Shown here piece after piece: positions 42,031 through 52,089 of a DNA stretch of 64,000 bases. A model generated the notes under the pieces. The model did not search any database. It worked only from the letters and a program-made list of their open reading frames with translations, and had not been told where the DNA came from. Location of the stretch: the NCBI GenBank assembly GCA_947579605.1, contig OX388306.1, positions 2,852,001 to 2,916,000 of the forward strand, written 5' to 3'. Origin of the DNA: Athripsodes cinereus (lineage: Eukaryota > Arthropoda > Insecta > Trichoptera > Leptoceridae). The translations under genes were made by a program, and so were the position numbers. Positions within the stretch are counted from its first letter, which is position 1; the number at the start of each line of letters is the position of its first letter.

Positions 42031-42419
42031 GTAGGCGGGACAGTAGTAGTATTAGAGTTTCAGTAGCGTAGTAATAAAACTGAGCAGCTACCCACCAGAT
42101 GGAATTCAAAAATATTATTGATGTATGTAGATGTAGTTATGTTCCTTCACTCAATATCGAATATATAATGTGTGATTAGCGTACCTTGTGTGTGTAATAT
42201 GCTTGAATTGATATGATGTATAAACTGCGCAATGTTTTAATTTGCAACTGTGTAATTTCTGTCACTTTGAGTTGGATATAAACGTTTTAATTGATAAATT
42301 TAACAAGAGCACAAAAACTACGTCCGTCTAATTTAACTGTTTGTGTGTGTGTGTTTAACTGTTTGTGTATAAGTATATGGCAAATGTATATTAGTATATG
42401 GCAAATGTATGTGTCATAA

Positions 42420-42456
42420 TTTACATGGCAAAACAACGTTTGCCGGGTCAGCTAGT
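42420..42456 (+). other. Helitron 3' terminal hairpin
   Basis: GGCAAA and TTTGCC pair around ACAACG, followed by GGGTCAGCTAG and the host T. The same structure is at 50884-50913 in the short Helitron. Confidence 0.7.
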
Positions 42457-42459
42457 ATC

Positions 42460-42990
42460 TTATAAACTTTTCCTGAATTTAAGCTTATAATCTTACGATA
42501 TGTAAAGAATAATATAATATTATAAGGCAGAATTTCCTAAGCTGCATATAATATCAGCTATCAAACCTTCTAAGAAGAATAATATTGACAGCTGTTGTGT
42601 GAGTTATCTATCTATCTACACATAGGAGATCGATATTTGTAATAATAATATTCCCAGGATAACATAACTAACATGAGTATAATAATATATCATTGGATTT
42701 AGACCAATCTTTACCAATATACAACTATCGGGAGAGCAGGAAAAAGAGTAGTATCTGAAAAAAAACTTATCCAAATATTATCTACTAAGAGGTGGAAAGG
42801 TAACATTCATAAATATTGTTGTTCGTTTGTTAATATGCTAAGATGTAAATTTGTAATGCTTCAGTGCACATGATTGTGTTATAAGGCACGAATAAGATAA
42901 AATATATTTTATTTGTTATGTTGGTGCACAAGTAATTTGTTTTGTTACCTAAAAACCTAGAACCTAAAAAATTTAACCTATTTGATTTAT
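42460..42990. other. AT-rich spacer
   Basis: No gene or repeat recognised between the Helitron end and the next LINE fragment. Confidence 0.4.
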
Positions 42991-42994
42991 CAAA

Positions 42995-43310
42995 AATTAA
43001 ATATTGTCATCATCATCATCATCATCAATTGCTCTACAGCTCGTTGTGAGCCTTGGCCTCCTCCAACATTTGCCTCCATCTTCCCCTATCTTGACATGTA
43101 CTCCTCCAATCCCTGATGCCAATGGCGTCCACATCTCTCTGTAAACCATCCATCCAACGGAGTTTGGGTCTACCAACGCTACGTCTACCTTGTGGTCTTG
43201 TATGGAGGATTTTCTTTGGCACTCTTTCCTCACTCATTCCCTCCACGTGCCCAGCCCATCTCAGTCTTCCAACTTTGATTCATCTAACTATGTTGGGCTC
43301 ACCGTACAAG
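42995..43310 (-). pseudogene. LINE C-terminal remnant with GAT tail
   Basis: The minus strand encodes GHVEGMSEERVPKKIL, RPQGRRSVGRPKLRWMDGLQ and WRQMLEEAKAHNEL before a stop, then a run of GAT triplets (plus-strand ATC at about 43004-43026). It resembles the fragment at 1755-1936 in both C-terminal pattern and GAT tail, so they probably belong to related RTE-like families. The last part is cleanly open, the rest degraded. Confidence 0.65.
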
Positions 43311-43422
43311 TTGTAGACTTCTTCGTTGTATCAATATTGTAGTTTTATTAAATAACACTTTCATGGTTCACACAAAATATGGGGAGTGAACAATAATTCA
43401 GTGTATTTATAACATGCTTTTT

Positions 43423-43555
43423 ACCGTGGAGCACCCGGTAAAGAATTGGTCTCCCACTCTTCTCTGTAAATTTTCGAGTGTCCTGTAAAAGGCAGGTGTT
43501 CGGAAACATTAAGAAATTCTATATTTTAAATTCAGCGATGAGGTTTGCATTAAAT
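43423..43555 (+). repeat. SINE-like repeat (TAG-tail family), 3'-truncated copy
   Basis: CCGTGGAGCACCCGGTAAAG, 'aattggtctcccactcttct', 'ttttcgagtgtcctgtaaaaggcaggtg' and 'aaattcagcgatgaggtttgc' match the family head closely, then the match stops. It confirms the head seen in the full copy at 37037-37290. Confidence 0.7.
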
Positions 43556-44095
43556 ATATGATTTGTTTAAATATATGACTAATAGATAATATTTGGAGTA
43601 AAAAAATTGCCTCAGCCTTCTATTACTTTTTACTTAGCGCAACCAAGGTTTATATAACTAACTAAGAGATTTGATTATCAATCCACAATTTTTTTCAGCT
43701 TGTTTTATGATTTTATTTTGAGTGAAATCGGGCTTAAAACTAGTAATATAAATAAAAGATGAAGTGATAATATTATAGTACCTACCAAAACAAGGTAATA
43801 TTTTCTTCCCTTATGTCTAGAGAAAATACAAGATTTTACATGGTTTTTGTAAAAAAATGCGAGACCAGAAAATATTCTAGAAAGATTATTTATAGTGTGA
43901 GAGCAATATATCAAAAATCTTAATAAATTGTATTCGTAGAATAAAATATAATGAAACTCTGGGTATTTTTAGTAAAAAATTGTTTGATAAAATAAGAAAT
44001 ATTGAAAGAAAATTGATATCTCTGTTTTGACGAAAAGGGTTGGAAAATTGATAGAGGATATTATATCCTTCTTTGAAAATTGAATGTAACATAAT
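43556..44095. other. AT-rich spacer
   Basis: No gene or repeat recognised. Overlapping minus-strand open frames here are AT-driven. Confidence 0.4.
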
Positions 44096-44099
44096 ATTT

Positions 44100-44270
44100 T
44101 TATAATATTGAAAGGACGGCTGCGTGTTGAATAAAAAAAATCGACGTGCATGTATGAGAAACTAGATAAATGTGCAAGAAGCGAAAGAAGTTTGTTAGTA
44201 TACATCTATATGGCGTTCCGTTCTCTCTGCCTACTCTTCATGGCACATGGGGTGAGAGTATATGTAGATA
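44100..44270 (+). pseudogene. LINE C-terminal pseudogene (TATG-tail family), copy 5
   Basis: 'ggacggctgcgtgttgaataa', 'gcatgtatgagaaactaga', 'gcaagaagcgaaagaagtttg' and 'ggcgttccgttctctctgcctac' correspond to VLSxxNRxACMRN, EEAKEV and WRSVLSAY of the family. Short, no intact frame. Confidence 0.6.
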
Positions 44271-44802
44271 CATAGATAATTATTTATACAAGTTTTTTTC
44301 CAAACGTAGGTTCTAGAGTTCACAGCTAATATAATCCTGATTAGTTGGAATATATTGTAAAAATGGAAAAACTTTTTCGCCTTCAAAAACTTCAGTAATT
44401 TCTTTGGAAGCCTAATATCCCCTTCAAGTAACTGACTGCATAGAGAGGAAGGCATATTCCCATTTCTTCCCATCCCTTTTTGCGCCAAAATCTTTGGCGT
44501 GTGGCCGCTAAACCTAGAGTGCTCCCTCGGGACGGCATTTCTCGCTTTAATGCGACATTAAATCCTGTTTGTGCATGTGTGTTTCGTTATTTATGGAGAT
44601 ACATATCTACAGGTACGGCACGAGGTATGTGGCGGGCGCTACCCTTTAAAAAAAGTTACATATATGACGATAAATTCGTCCTAAAAACATTGAATTGCAA
44701 ATGCATACCTATTCATATAATTAAAAAAGATGATATGTACGGTACGAACGTACGTAACAAAAGTAGCATTCACATTGCTTCACTTTGGATGATCATCCAG
44801 AG

Positions 44803-45226
44803 TGTCAGGGTCAAACCTGTTCATCGAAAGTGAACACTTCTGTTCACATTTGTTCATCCTATGCTTTCACTGCCATGTCAACACTCACGGTCATGTTGTA
44901 TGTAGTTTGACGTATTTACGTAAAAAAATAATTAAATAAATAAAAAAATTGAAAATAACATTCATCAAAAATTAAAACAAGTTAATATAATTCTCGACAG
45001 CATGATAATTTTGTACATGATTCTGACTTTCAATACAAATTCATAGATAAAACTTGTTTATGGTCGTTTCAGTGAAAGGTCCTTTCATCGAAATTATGTC
45101 GGGTAGTAATCGCTTTCATCCGTCATCGCTAGTGATCACTATTGATGAAACGCCCGTTCACACCTGTTCATCTTGGAGGATCATCCGGAGTGATCACTGA
45201 AAGTGAACAAATGTGAACGACCCTAA
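44803..45226. mobile_element. candidate MITE with GGGTC ends
   Basis: The left part CAGGGTCAAACCTGTTCATC with 'gaaagtgaacacttctgttcacatttgttcatc' has an inverted counterpart at the right (GTTCATCTTGGAGGATCATC ... 'cactgaaagtgaacaaatgtgaacgaccct'). The inversion is imperfect and repeats internally. No duplication was confirmed, so the boundaries are tentative. Confidence 0.4.
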
Positions 45227-45229
45227 ATG

Positions 45230-45905
45230 TACGGTAAATAATAAAATACAGCTTATGGTCTCCAGAACAGATAAAAGTTCCCACTATTTTTCCAATGTAA
45301 GTTTTTCTTAAACTACTTCTATTCCTACTAATGTATCATCATGACATATCCCTCAAGTGGGATAGGCAAGTATTTACGTTAAATTTAAGCTTAATTCAGA
45401 AATAAGTTTTGAAAACCATTAAGAATTTCTTATTTTATACCACGGCAAAAATGACCCGTACACTTGTAATTACAGTGAGTCATTTGGATCCATGGTTTTT
45501 TTTTATTTCTTACTAAAAGGAAAAATAAGAGCAAAAAAGGAAGAAAACTTATTCTTATAAAAGCTACATATATTATTAGGCGCTACCTGATATAAACGTA
45601 GATAACATTTTCTGTCTGAATAAGAAAAAATACACCTAATAATAAACATTTCTTTTTCACTGCTACGTGAATTTCAGTTTTGTGTTCTGTTATTCAGTTA
45701 CTTTTTGATGTTTTTCGTGGTGTATATTATTATTACCAACCAAATATTTCGTACGAATAAAGAAACAACCGCGAGAATATATCCATCCGTATGTCAGAGA
45801 AAAAATGCGCAATGTAATTTTTTTTATTTATTAACCAGGCATACAGTCAAAGTCAAACATCCTCTTTTCCTTCTTCTGGGGTGTTTTTTTCTGGGGTGAA
45901 GTTAC
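45230..45905. other. AT-rich spacer
   Basis: No gene. A short fragment near 45335-45365 (ATCATCATGACATATCCC, 'tcaagtgggat') is a decayed end of the TAG-tail SINE-like family. Confidence 0.4.
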
Positions 45906-45909
45906 ATGA

Positions 45910-46025
45910 AATCGGGTTAATTGGAAGAAATCGCGCCTCTGCGGTAAACTCGCCTTCTGTATATTGATTGTATTTTTGCGTAAATTTGCTTTTAATCAAT
46001 GAACAGTAAAGAATAAATAAAGAAA
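45910..46025 (+). repeat. LINE 3'-tail repeat, copy 3
   Basis: GGGTTAATTGGAAGAAATCG, 'ggtaaactcgccttctgtatattgattgta' and an AATAAATAAAG end match the tail repeats at 74-200 and 62880-63018. Confidence 0.6.
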
Positions 46026-46332
46026 ATAATCCACCACAGTGGAAGTTTGGCTGACGCAGAATATTTTTGTTAGTTATACCTACTACTTTATGTATGCAAA
46101 ATTTGTAAAATGATAATAAAATTCAATCTAAAACGGACGTAGATTAGTTTTCCTCTGATATACAGTTAATACGTATTATGTATTCATGTTTTTATCTGTC
46201 TATTGTACTTACACGTTTTTGTTTCTTACATAATATACCTATTTAATAATAAAATAAAATAGTTGATACAAAGTCGAATCAAGACGAATAATATTGCGCA
46301 TTTTGATTGAAATAATTTAATAAACTGATTAA

Positions 46333-46403
46333 TGTTATGAATTTTTTGACTTAATTGGATATCGGGTACTGGATTTTTAACTTACCTACTAGAAGTGTAG
46401 ATG
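46333..46403 (+). repeat. dispersed repeat shared with 2704-2774
   Basis: TGTTATGAATTTTTTGACTT through 'gggtactggatttttaacttac' and 'tagaagtgtag' matches 2704-2774. It ends where the inverted-repeat element at 46406 starts, which suggests the latter inserted at or next to it. Confidence 0.5.
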
Positions 46404-46405
46404 TC

Positions 46406-46614
46406 AAACATATTTTGAACTACTCCAGATTAATCATTCCAATTGATCACACTCATCCATAGTTAACCCATTTGAATAGGTATTAACTAGGTAGGTATGT
46501 TGTATATGATTAACATACATATGTGAACTTCTTAAAGAGTGGGTTGTAATAGGTTGACTATGGATGAGTGTGATCAATTGGAATGATTAATCTGGAGTAG
46601 TTCAAAATATGTTT
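46406..46614. mobile_element. MITE with 58-bp perfect inverted repeats
   Basis: Bases 46406-46463 (AAACATATTTTGAACTACTC ... CATCCATAGT) are the exact reverse complement of 46557-46614. Pairing continues imperfectly a few bases inward. The centre of about 90 bases is non-coding. The total length of 209 bp suits a foldback MITE. The identity of the arms implies a recent insertion. No clear target duplication. Confidence 0.85.
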
Positions 46615-46872
46615 AATACACTGACTCAAAAATAAAAAAAATAGAATATTTTTTTTTTCACGTGTTTCAGTGCAAATCATTTGGAGGAAGTAGGCACTCG
46701 GATATTATATTATTTGCCTTATGTATTGTTTATTTATTTTTAAAGTCATCATGTGCAAGAATTGTCCTTGTATACCCAGTGTAAAACAATTTATTAATTG
46801 AATGATGTGTCAAGTAAATTTACCGATTTTTCACATGCAGGTATGTATATATAACCATTGTTTTATAACTTG

Positions 46873-47165
46873 GTTATTATGCATACATACATACCATCAC
46901 GCCGCTTCCCTCGCGGGGTAGCCAGAAAAGATCGAGCGCCACTTCATTCTATCCTTGCATACATCTTTCGCTTCCGTCACTGTCATACAATTCCTCATGC
47001 ATGCTCTCCTGTTCAATGTGCTCAATACGTGACCGTCCTGTAGGATTTGATTTAAATGATTTTGCCATTTAATCCTCGGACGTCCACGTCTCCGAGCACC
47101 ATTCCTCTCAGCCAAATATATCTTCTTAGTCATTCTGTCCTCATTCATTCTTTCCACATGCCCAT
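46873..47165 (-). pseudogene. LINE C-terminal pseudogene (TATG-tail family), copy 6
   Basis: The minus strand is open over HVERMNEDRMTKKIYLAERN, GARRRGRPRIKWQNHLNQIL, QDGHVLSTLNRRACMRN and WRSIFSGYPAREAA, followed by TGATGGTATGTATGTATG. This is the best-preserved C-terminus of the family, near-identical to 17885-18600, so the family was active recently. It is 5'-truncated at the HVERMNE region. Confidence 0.8.
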
Positions 47166-47169
47166 GGTT

Positions 47170-47868
47170 ATTATGTTTGCTCCTTATTGTGAAAAAAAGT
47201 TTATTATTATTATTATATATCGGTGTGAAAAATAAGCAGTGTTGCAAAGAACATTCTTGAAAATTCTTTAACATAAATTTGTTGAACAATATAAATACAC
47301 AAATTTTGATCAATAAAAACTTTTGCGATGCTTAAGCTTAGAGTTTTTATGATCAGATAATGAGTTTTATTCACTATGTATTTAAATTATCACTTATGAT
47401 TTTATATATAGGTCTGCGACCGGTTTCGATACGCTAGTATCATTCACGAGCAGAATATAAACTGATTTATCTAATACTTTGTTCATTTTTGTGATGACAA
47501 AACATCATTCTTGTTAGAACATTTCAATCGTACTTCTGTAAGTGTTTATCTAATGATTCAGCAAATTAATTAATAATGAATCAAGTAATGATCTGTCTGC
47601 ACTAACGGTGATAATATACGTCTATGGGAAGATTAAAAATATATTATATTATGATATCAGCGAAAATGCAGTGAACAATGAACAATATATTACATACATA
47701 TTATGGAGTATTAATGGTGGAGAAGATTAGGAATAATGCAGAGAACTACATACATATCATTGCATTCATACAGAACTAAGAACAATGTAAAGGATTAACT
47801 ACGCCATATACATTGTTTCCAAGTTATTGATCATTACGTTATATGATTACGTTTGATATTTTAAGTAC
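47170..47868. other. AT-rich spacer
   Basis: No gene or repeat recognised. Confidence 0.4.
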
Positions 47869-47870
47869 AG

Positions 47871-48000
47871 TGGTACCTCGACATTCGAATTTAATTCGTT
47901 CCGCAACCTTGCTCGTATTTGAAATTACTCGTATCTCGAAGCAAATTTACCCATTGAAATAAATTGAACGGCCATTAATCTGTTCCAGCTCCCAAAATGA
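47871..48000 (+). mobile_element. Tc1/pogo-like terminal fragment (candidate)
   Basis: CAGTGGTACCTCGACATTCG follows TA, and the next bases (AATTCGTTCCGCAACC, 'gtatctcgaagcaaatttaccc') are characteristic of pogo/Tigger-like element ends in animals. The opposite end was not found and no transposase frame is present, so this is a fragment. Confidence 0.4.
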
Positions 48001-48067
48001 CACCTCAGTTATTTTTGTTACGTGTTAAAATAAAGTCACAGTTGAAGCACAAATTACTATTCTCTTC

Positions 48068-48246
48068 TTCTTCTCAGTCCGCTCTCGTCCACTCCTGGAT
48101 GAAAGCCTCTTCCATTTCCTCCCACAACATTCGATTCTGCGCCATCTGCATTCAGTTGACCTCAGCGTGTATTCGAGTGATATCAGCCTTCCACCTATTG
48201 GGGGGTCTTCCTATATTCCTGGTTACTGCTCGTGTTCTCCAAGATT
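48068..48246 (-). pseudogene. LINE C-terminal remnant
   Basis: The minus strand reads WRTRAVTRNIGRPPNRWKAD, ITRIHAEVN (stop), MQMAQNRMLWEEMEEAFIQE and WTRA. This matches the C-terminus of RTE/endonuclease-reverse transcriptases (GRPPTRWxDDI...WxxMxEAxxQEW). One in-frame stop interrupts it. Confidence 0.6.
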
Positions 48247-48671
48247 AAATTACAATTGCTTCACTTTATTTCACTAGAACTGTGTCTCATTGTACCATAA
48301 TAAATACGTATTTTAATACCTAATACCTAATTCCATGAAATAATTTATCATTTCAGTATCCATGTATATGTGAACATAATATAACAGCTGATGATGTATT
48401 AGATATAGTAGCATTATGGTTCATAAACTATGAACCTGTTAGTAGATATTGAAGTAGGTTAGAATTTACTACAGAATAAACGAATATCTGGTAACTAATC
48501 GATATTTTTCTGGCTTAGTTTTACTATCTTGTCAGATATCGTAAAATAATTAAATATCCTGCCAGATCGGTCACTCTCTGAACTTTATGTTCTCCAAACG
48601 TTTAACCAACACATATTATTATTTTCTCATATCTCATTTATTAAACAAAACAATATTTTAAAAATTAAACA

Positions 48672-48896
48672 ATATTCGTAAGTTTTCGAGTGTCCTGTAA
48701 AAGGCAGGTGTTCGAAAAAAATAAGACATTTTACATCTTAAATTCAGCGTTGAGGTTTGCCACCCATCCTGAATGTCTTGATTTTATACTGGCACAAAGA
48801 GGACAGTTTGTATGTTTCTTACATACAGCTGATCTGCTGGCTACCCCACTTGTGGGATATGCCGTGATGGTATAGTAGTAGTAGTAGTAGTACAAT
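48672..48896 (+). repeat. SINE-like repeat (TAG-tail family), near-complete copy
   Basis: It runs from 'cgtaagttttcgagtgtcctgt' through 'ttgccacccatcctgaatgtcttg' to 'ctaccccacttgtgggatatgccg' and TGATGGTATAG followed by TAG repeats. Only the head is missing. The sequence is close to the copy at 37037-37290. Confidence 0.75.
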
Positions 48897-49085
48897 ATTT
48901 GATTCTACATTTTGAACACAATATAAGATTAACAATAAAATTTAAAAATAACATTAAATAACAAAAACCATAAAATATTAAAATAAATTTATGTATATTC
49001 AAAATGTAGAACCCCAACATTATTCGAATTGATTCTTCCATGATGTTCTATGAAATAGTACAATCATGGGAGATCACTTACAGAG

Positions 49086-49732
49086 CTACAGGGACAAAAA
49101 CCTTCTTACTATCCTGGTGGACGATAGAAGTACGGCCTTCTGCATGCTGTATTTGAGCCTGTCATCTACTCCCAGTTTTCTGAGATTGTTTGATAGACTC
49201 TTAGGTATTAAACCATTCACAGACAACACTATAGGCACGATGATTGTGGTAGGTGTTCTCCACATATCTTTGATTTCGTGAGCAAGATCAAGATATTTTA
49301 TTATCTTATCTTGCTCAGCTTTATTTAAATTTTCATCGTGCGGTATAGTGATGTCTATGATGTATGTTTAACGGCATCTGCGATAAACCAACACAATATC
49401 TGGTCGATTAGCTAGAATAGTTCGATCAGTTTGTATTGGTCGATCCCAGTAGAGTTTAGTGTCATTGTTTTCAAGTACCGATACTGGATAATAATTATAG
49501 TATGGTAATTTTGATTCCTGTTCAATTAATTTAAATTTCAAAGCTAAATTTTGATGTAATATTTTTGCTACCTGATTATGTCTTTTCAAATAGTCTGTTC
49601 CGGAAAGAAGAGAACATCCAGACAAAATATGTCTTAATGTCTCTCCCTCCCGATAACAGGCTCTGTATCTATCATTTTTATTATTATTGCTGACAATAAG
49701 ACGAATCAAACAAGGATCATAACGGAGTTCGT
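49086..49732 (-). pseudogene. R2/R4-like LINE C-terminus with restriction-like endonuclease
   Basis: Minus-strand translation gives CYREGETLRHILSGCSLL (Cys/His motif), RHNQVAKILHQNLALKFKLI, DTKLYWDRPIQTDRTI, NRPDIVLVYRRCR, stop, TYIIDITIPHDENL, VPIVLSVNGLIPKSLSNNL and SMQKAVLLSSTRIVRRFL. RPDIVL...IDITIP are the PD and D parts of the restriction-like endonuclease that cuts the target in R2/R4-clade elements. The frame is the same on both sides of a single TAA (about 49366-49368), so the copy is inactivated by one visible nonsense change plus 5' truncation. The tRNA-SINE at 49733 abuts its 5' side. Confidence 0.75.
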
Positions 49733-49906
49733 CGGTAGCCTGGAGATAGAGTCTCGGCCTCGTGAACAAGGGGTCCGTGGTTCGATACCAGGTGCCGCCA
49801 AACTCCCCGTTCACGACACAAGCCTTTAGTAGCTTACTGTGAAAGGTGTTTGAGGTTGTATTTGGGTTTATAACAAAACCAAAAAATATATCTTTAAAAA
49901 AAATTA
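49733..49906 (+). mobile_element. tRNA-derived SINE, copy 1
   Basis: The head GTAGCCTGGAGATAGAGTCT, the perfect B-box GGTTCGATACC, the body 'acgacacaagcctttagtagcttactgtgaaaggtg' and the end 'gtttataacaaaacc' followed by an A-rich tail recur at 53392-53552 and, inverted, at 57461-57633. The tRNA-like head with Pol III box and the constant body define a SINE family. Confidence 0.75.
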
Positions 49907-49909
49907 CAG

Positions 49910-50415
49910 CTGAAGGCCAATGCGATACCCGAAGATAACCTTAAACGATATCCAAACGACAACACAACTACAATATATCCTCAATTTTTCTTACAAATTC
50001 CTCATACTTCATATTAAAGATATCTCTAGCCAGACCATTCAACATTTGAATAGATCATTCCACTGGGGAGTTTGCCAATATGTTTGTTCTTTCATACATA
50101 TGACGCGATCAACTAAGCTAACACGTTCTGCTTCTACGAAAAGCATTTTAGCGTCTCCCGTATAAATACTCAGTTTAGAATTTCAGTAATCCGTTTTATA
50201 ATTTCGGTTATCCGGTATCCGATGAAACCATATTCTCTTTCATCTTTAGTATGAACCATCATAATAATTATTATTATGAGTTTGAAACAACCGCGAGTTG
50301 GATTGAGCGCATTCACACGTGAATTTAATATGATGAGCATATTCGTTCAACAATAATAATAATACCATTAATTCTAAACGATTCATGAACTACTTACAAT
50401 AATGTACCACGAGGA
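49910..50415. other. AT-rich spacer
   Basis: No gene recognised. The open frame at 49920-50165 has no identifiable domain. Confidence 0.35.
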
Positions 50416-50419
50416 GTTT

Positions 50420-50500
50420 TTGGTACCTACAGAATTGGTCTTTTCTTCGCTATTTCTTTTTATAAATTTTTCGAGTGTCGTGTAAACTACAGATTTTCGT
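50420..50500 (+). repeat. SINE-like repeat fragment (TAG-tail family)
   Basis: 'tacctacagaattggtcttttctt' and 'ataaatttttcgagtgtcgtgtaaac' match the family head weakly. An old fragment. Confidence 0.4.
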
Positions 50501-50607
50501 TAAACCAAACTTATAAGACAATTGTGTCGAAGAGTTACGAAATCTGCTACAACTCATTTGACAAAAATCGAGTAATATCCTATGTCCTTGGATTCGTAAT
50601 TAAATAT

Positions 50608-50912
50608 TCTAATATATAAAATTCACGTTGTTTGTTATCATACTCCTCCGAAATGGCCGGACCGATTTTGATGAAGTTTTGTGTGCTTATTGGGTAGGTC
50701 TGAGATTCGGCCAACATCTATTTTTAATTCCCCTAAAAGTTAAGGGTGGTCCACAGCATTTTTTTTGGTCATTTTTTTTATTGTGACGCATTAAAAAAAA
50801 CATACAGCCCTAAATTTTCACCCTTCTACCATTAACCCCTATTTTTTAATAGCGATATTAGTAATCTAGAAATAATGTATAATGGCAAAACAACGTTTGC
50901 CGGGTCAGCTAG
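50608..50912 (+). mobile_element. complete short non-autonomous Helitron
   Basis: It begins TCTAATATATAAAATTCACG, carries 'actcctccgaaatggccgg' and 'ttctaccattaacccctattt' as in the Helitron at 36996, and ends with the GGCAAA/TTTGCC hairpin and GGGTCAGCTAG before T. The base before the start is T, not the expected A, so the first base or the target has changed. Non-coding, about 305 bp. Confidence 0.75.
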
Positions 50913-50919
50913 TAACCTT

Positions 50920-51555
50920 ATAAAATCACTTCTTTGAAATCAGTTTTTTTTTATAAAAAATATTGTTCGTTAAGCTAAGAAAATATGTTTTCACCAGTTG
51001 AACCTTTTGAAATAACATGAGTTTTTTGGGGAAGAGAACAGGATTAAAAATGGTATTACCTGAGTGGAGACATCCAGATGACTGAGTGAGGCGGCATGGG
51101 AGAGGGGGTTGATCCGCAAGGAACCCCCAATGGGAGCTGAAACAATACATAACAAAAATATTTTAAAATTTGTATTGACGTTAATAAACCAAATCGATAG
51201 TAAATATCAAATTTTATGAAGAGTTGTTATATCTTGTAATTATGTTATTTTATACATTGATTAATTTATTTATTAACAAAATAAACGGTCGTTGCCTCTT
51301 GTTTATCTACTTTTGTATGTGGGGTAGCCAGCGGACTAGTAATAAACATGCAGAGTACGCTGGCGTACAGTATCATTTATGACAGTAGAAAACAAAATAA
51401 TACTTTATTCATATTACATTAGATTCGTTATCATATTTTACTTTTTGTACAATTAAAATCCAATATTAGGAAAATATCAGTATTATTAATGTTAATTTAT
51501 TTCTTGCTTTATATTGAATACAAGCAAATTTACCTACATAGAAATACATATAAAT
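50920..51555. other. AT-rich spacer
   Basis: No gene. 51313-51350 (GTGGGGTAGCCAGCGGACTA, 'ataaacatgcag') is a decayed piece of the TAG-tail SINE-like family. Confidence 0.4.
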
Positions 51556-51563
51556 CAAATATA

Positions 51564-52070
51564 TATATATATATATATATATATAATGAGTTAAAATCCA
51601 TTGGATTGGTCTGCAACGAGTTTGGTTTTTCTTCTCCATTCGTCTCTATTCTCAGCCAGTCTTTTCAGCTCTCCGTATGAGCCACAGTTCATGTCCCTCT
51701 TCAGTTGGTTTGCGTTTATGCGTTTCCATATAGGTACGCATCTCTTGGTCGGCCTCTGCCATTTGTCCCCTCGGTCTTACCCTCCGCGATGGCGATGAGT
51801 AGTCCTGGGTGCCTGATGTTGTGGCCAATCCAGTTAGCTCGTTGTTGGCTGATTCTCTTAAGAAGTTGCCTTTTTTCGCCTACCCTGGTTAATACTTCTT
51901 CGTTTTCGACGTGTTCCGACCAATGGATCTTAAGCATGCGTCTGTAGCACCACATCTCAAAGGCCGCCAACCGTCCGCTTTCACTCTTGCTGATGGTTCA
52001 CGTCTCAAAACTATAAAGCAGAATTCTCCATACGAAGGCTTTAGTAAGGTTCTTCCTTACGCTTAGATCA
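51564..52070 (-). pseudogene. 5'-truncated RTE LINE (monomer-bearing family), 14-bp TSD
   Basis: The minus strand encodes KNLTKAFVW-like and LLYSFET-like remnants, then GRLAAFEMWCYRRMLKIHWS, EHVENEEVLTRVGEKRQLL, IGHNIRHPGLLIAIAEGKTE and GRGRPRDAYL, then a frameshift, and ends with the 3' end and a long TA-repeat tail (51564-51586). It is very close to residues 908-1057 of the intact ORF. ATAAATCAAATATA flanks it at 51550-51563 and 52071-52084. A stop replaces part of the CETWT region. Confidence 0.85.
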
Positions 52071-52089
52071 ATAAATCAAATATAATCAT

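Larger units (their letters stand above)
36996..42455 (+). mobile_element. Helitron carrying a SINE and a LINE
   Basis: The left end TCTAATATATAAACTTCTCG and the right end, GGCAAAACAACGTTTGCC hairpin followed by GGGTCAGCTAG, match the terminal structure of Helitrons: 5' TC, 3' hairpin, CTAG. The target is A^T, with A at 36995 and T at 42456. A complete short relative at 50608-50912 shares both ends and the region 'ctcctccgaaacggctgg'. This long copy includes a SINE (37037-37290) and a CR1/Jockey-group LINE. No Rep/helicase gene is present, so it is non-autonomous. That both ends belong to a single element is inferred from order and orientation. Confidence 0.65.

Noticed and set aside
48841..49041. 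Minus-strand 66-aa open frame
   Set aside because: It lies over the TAG-tail repeat and AT-rich DNA, with hydrophobic low-complexity translation only.
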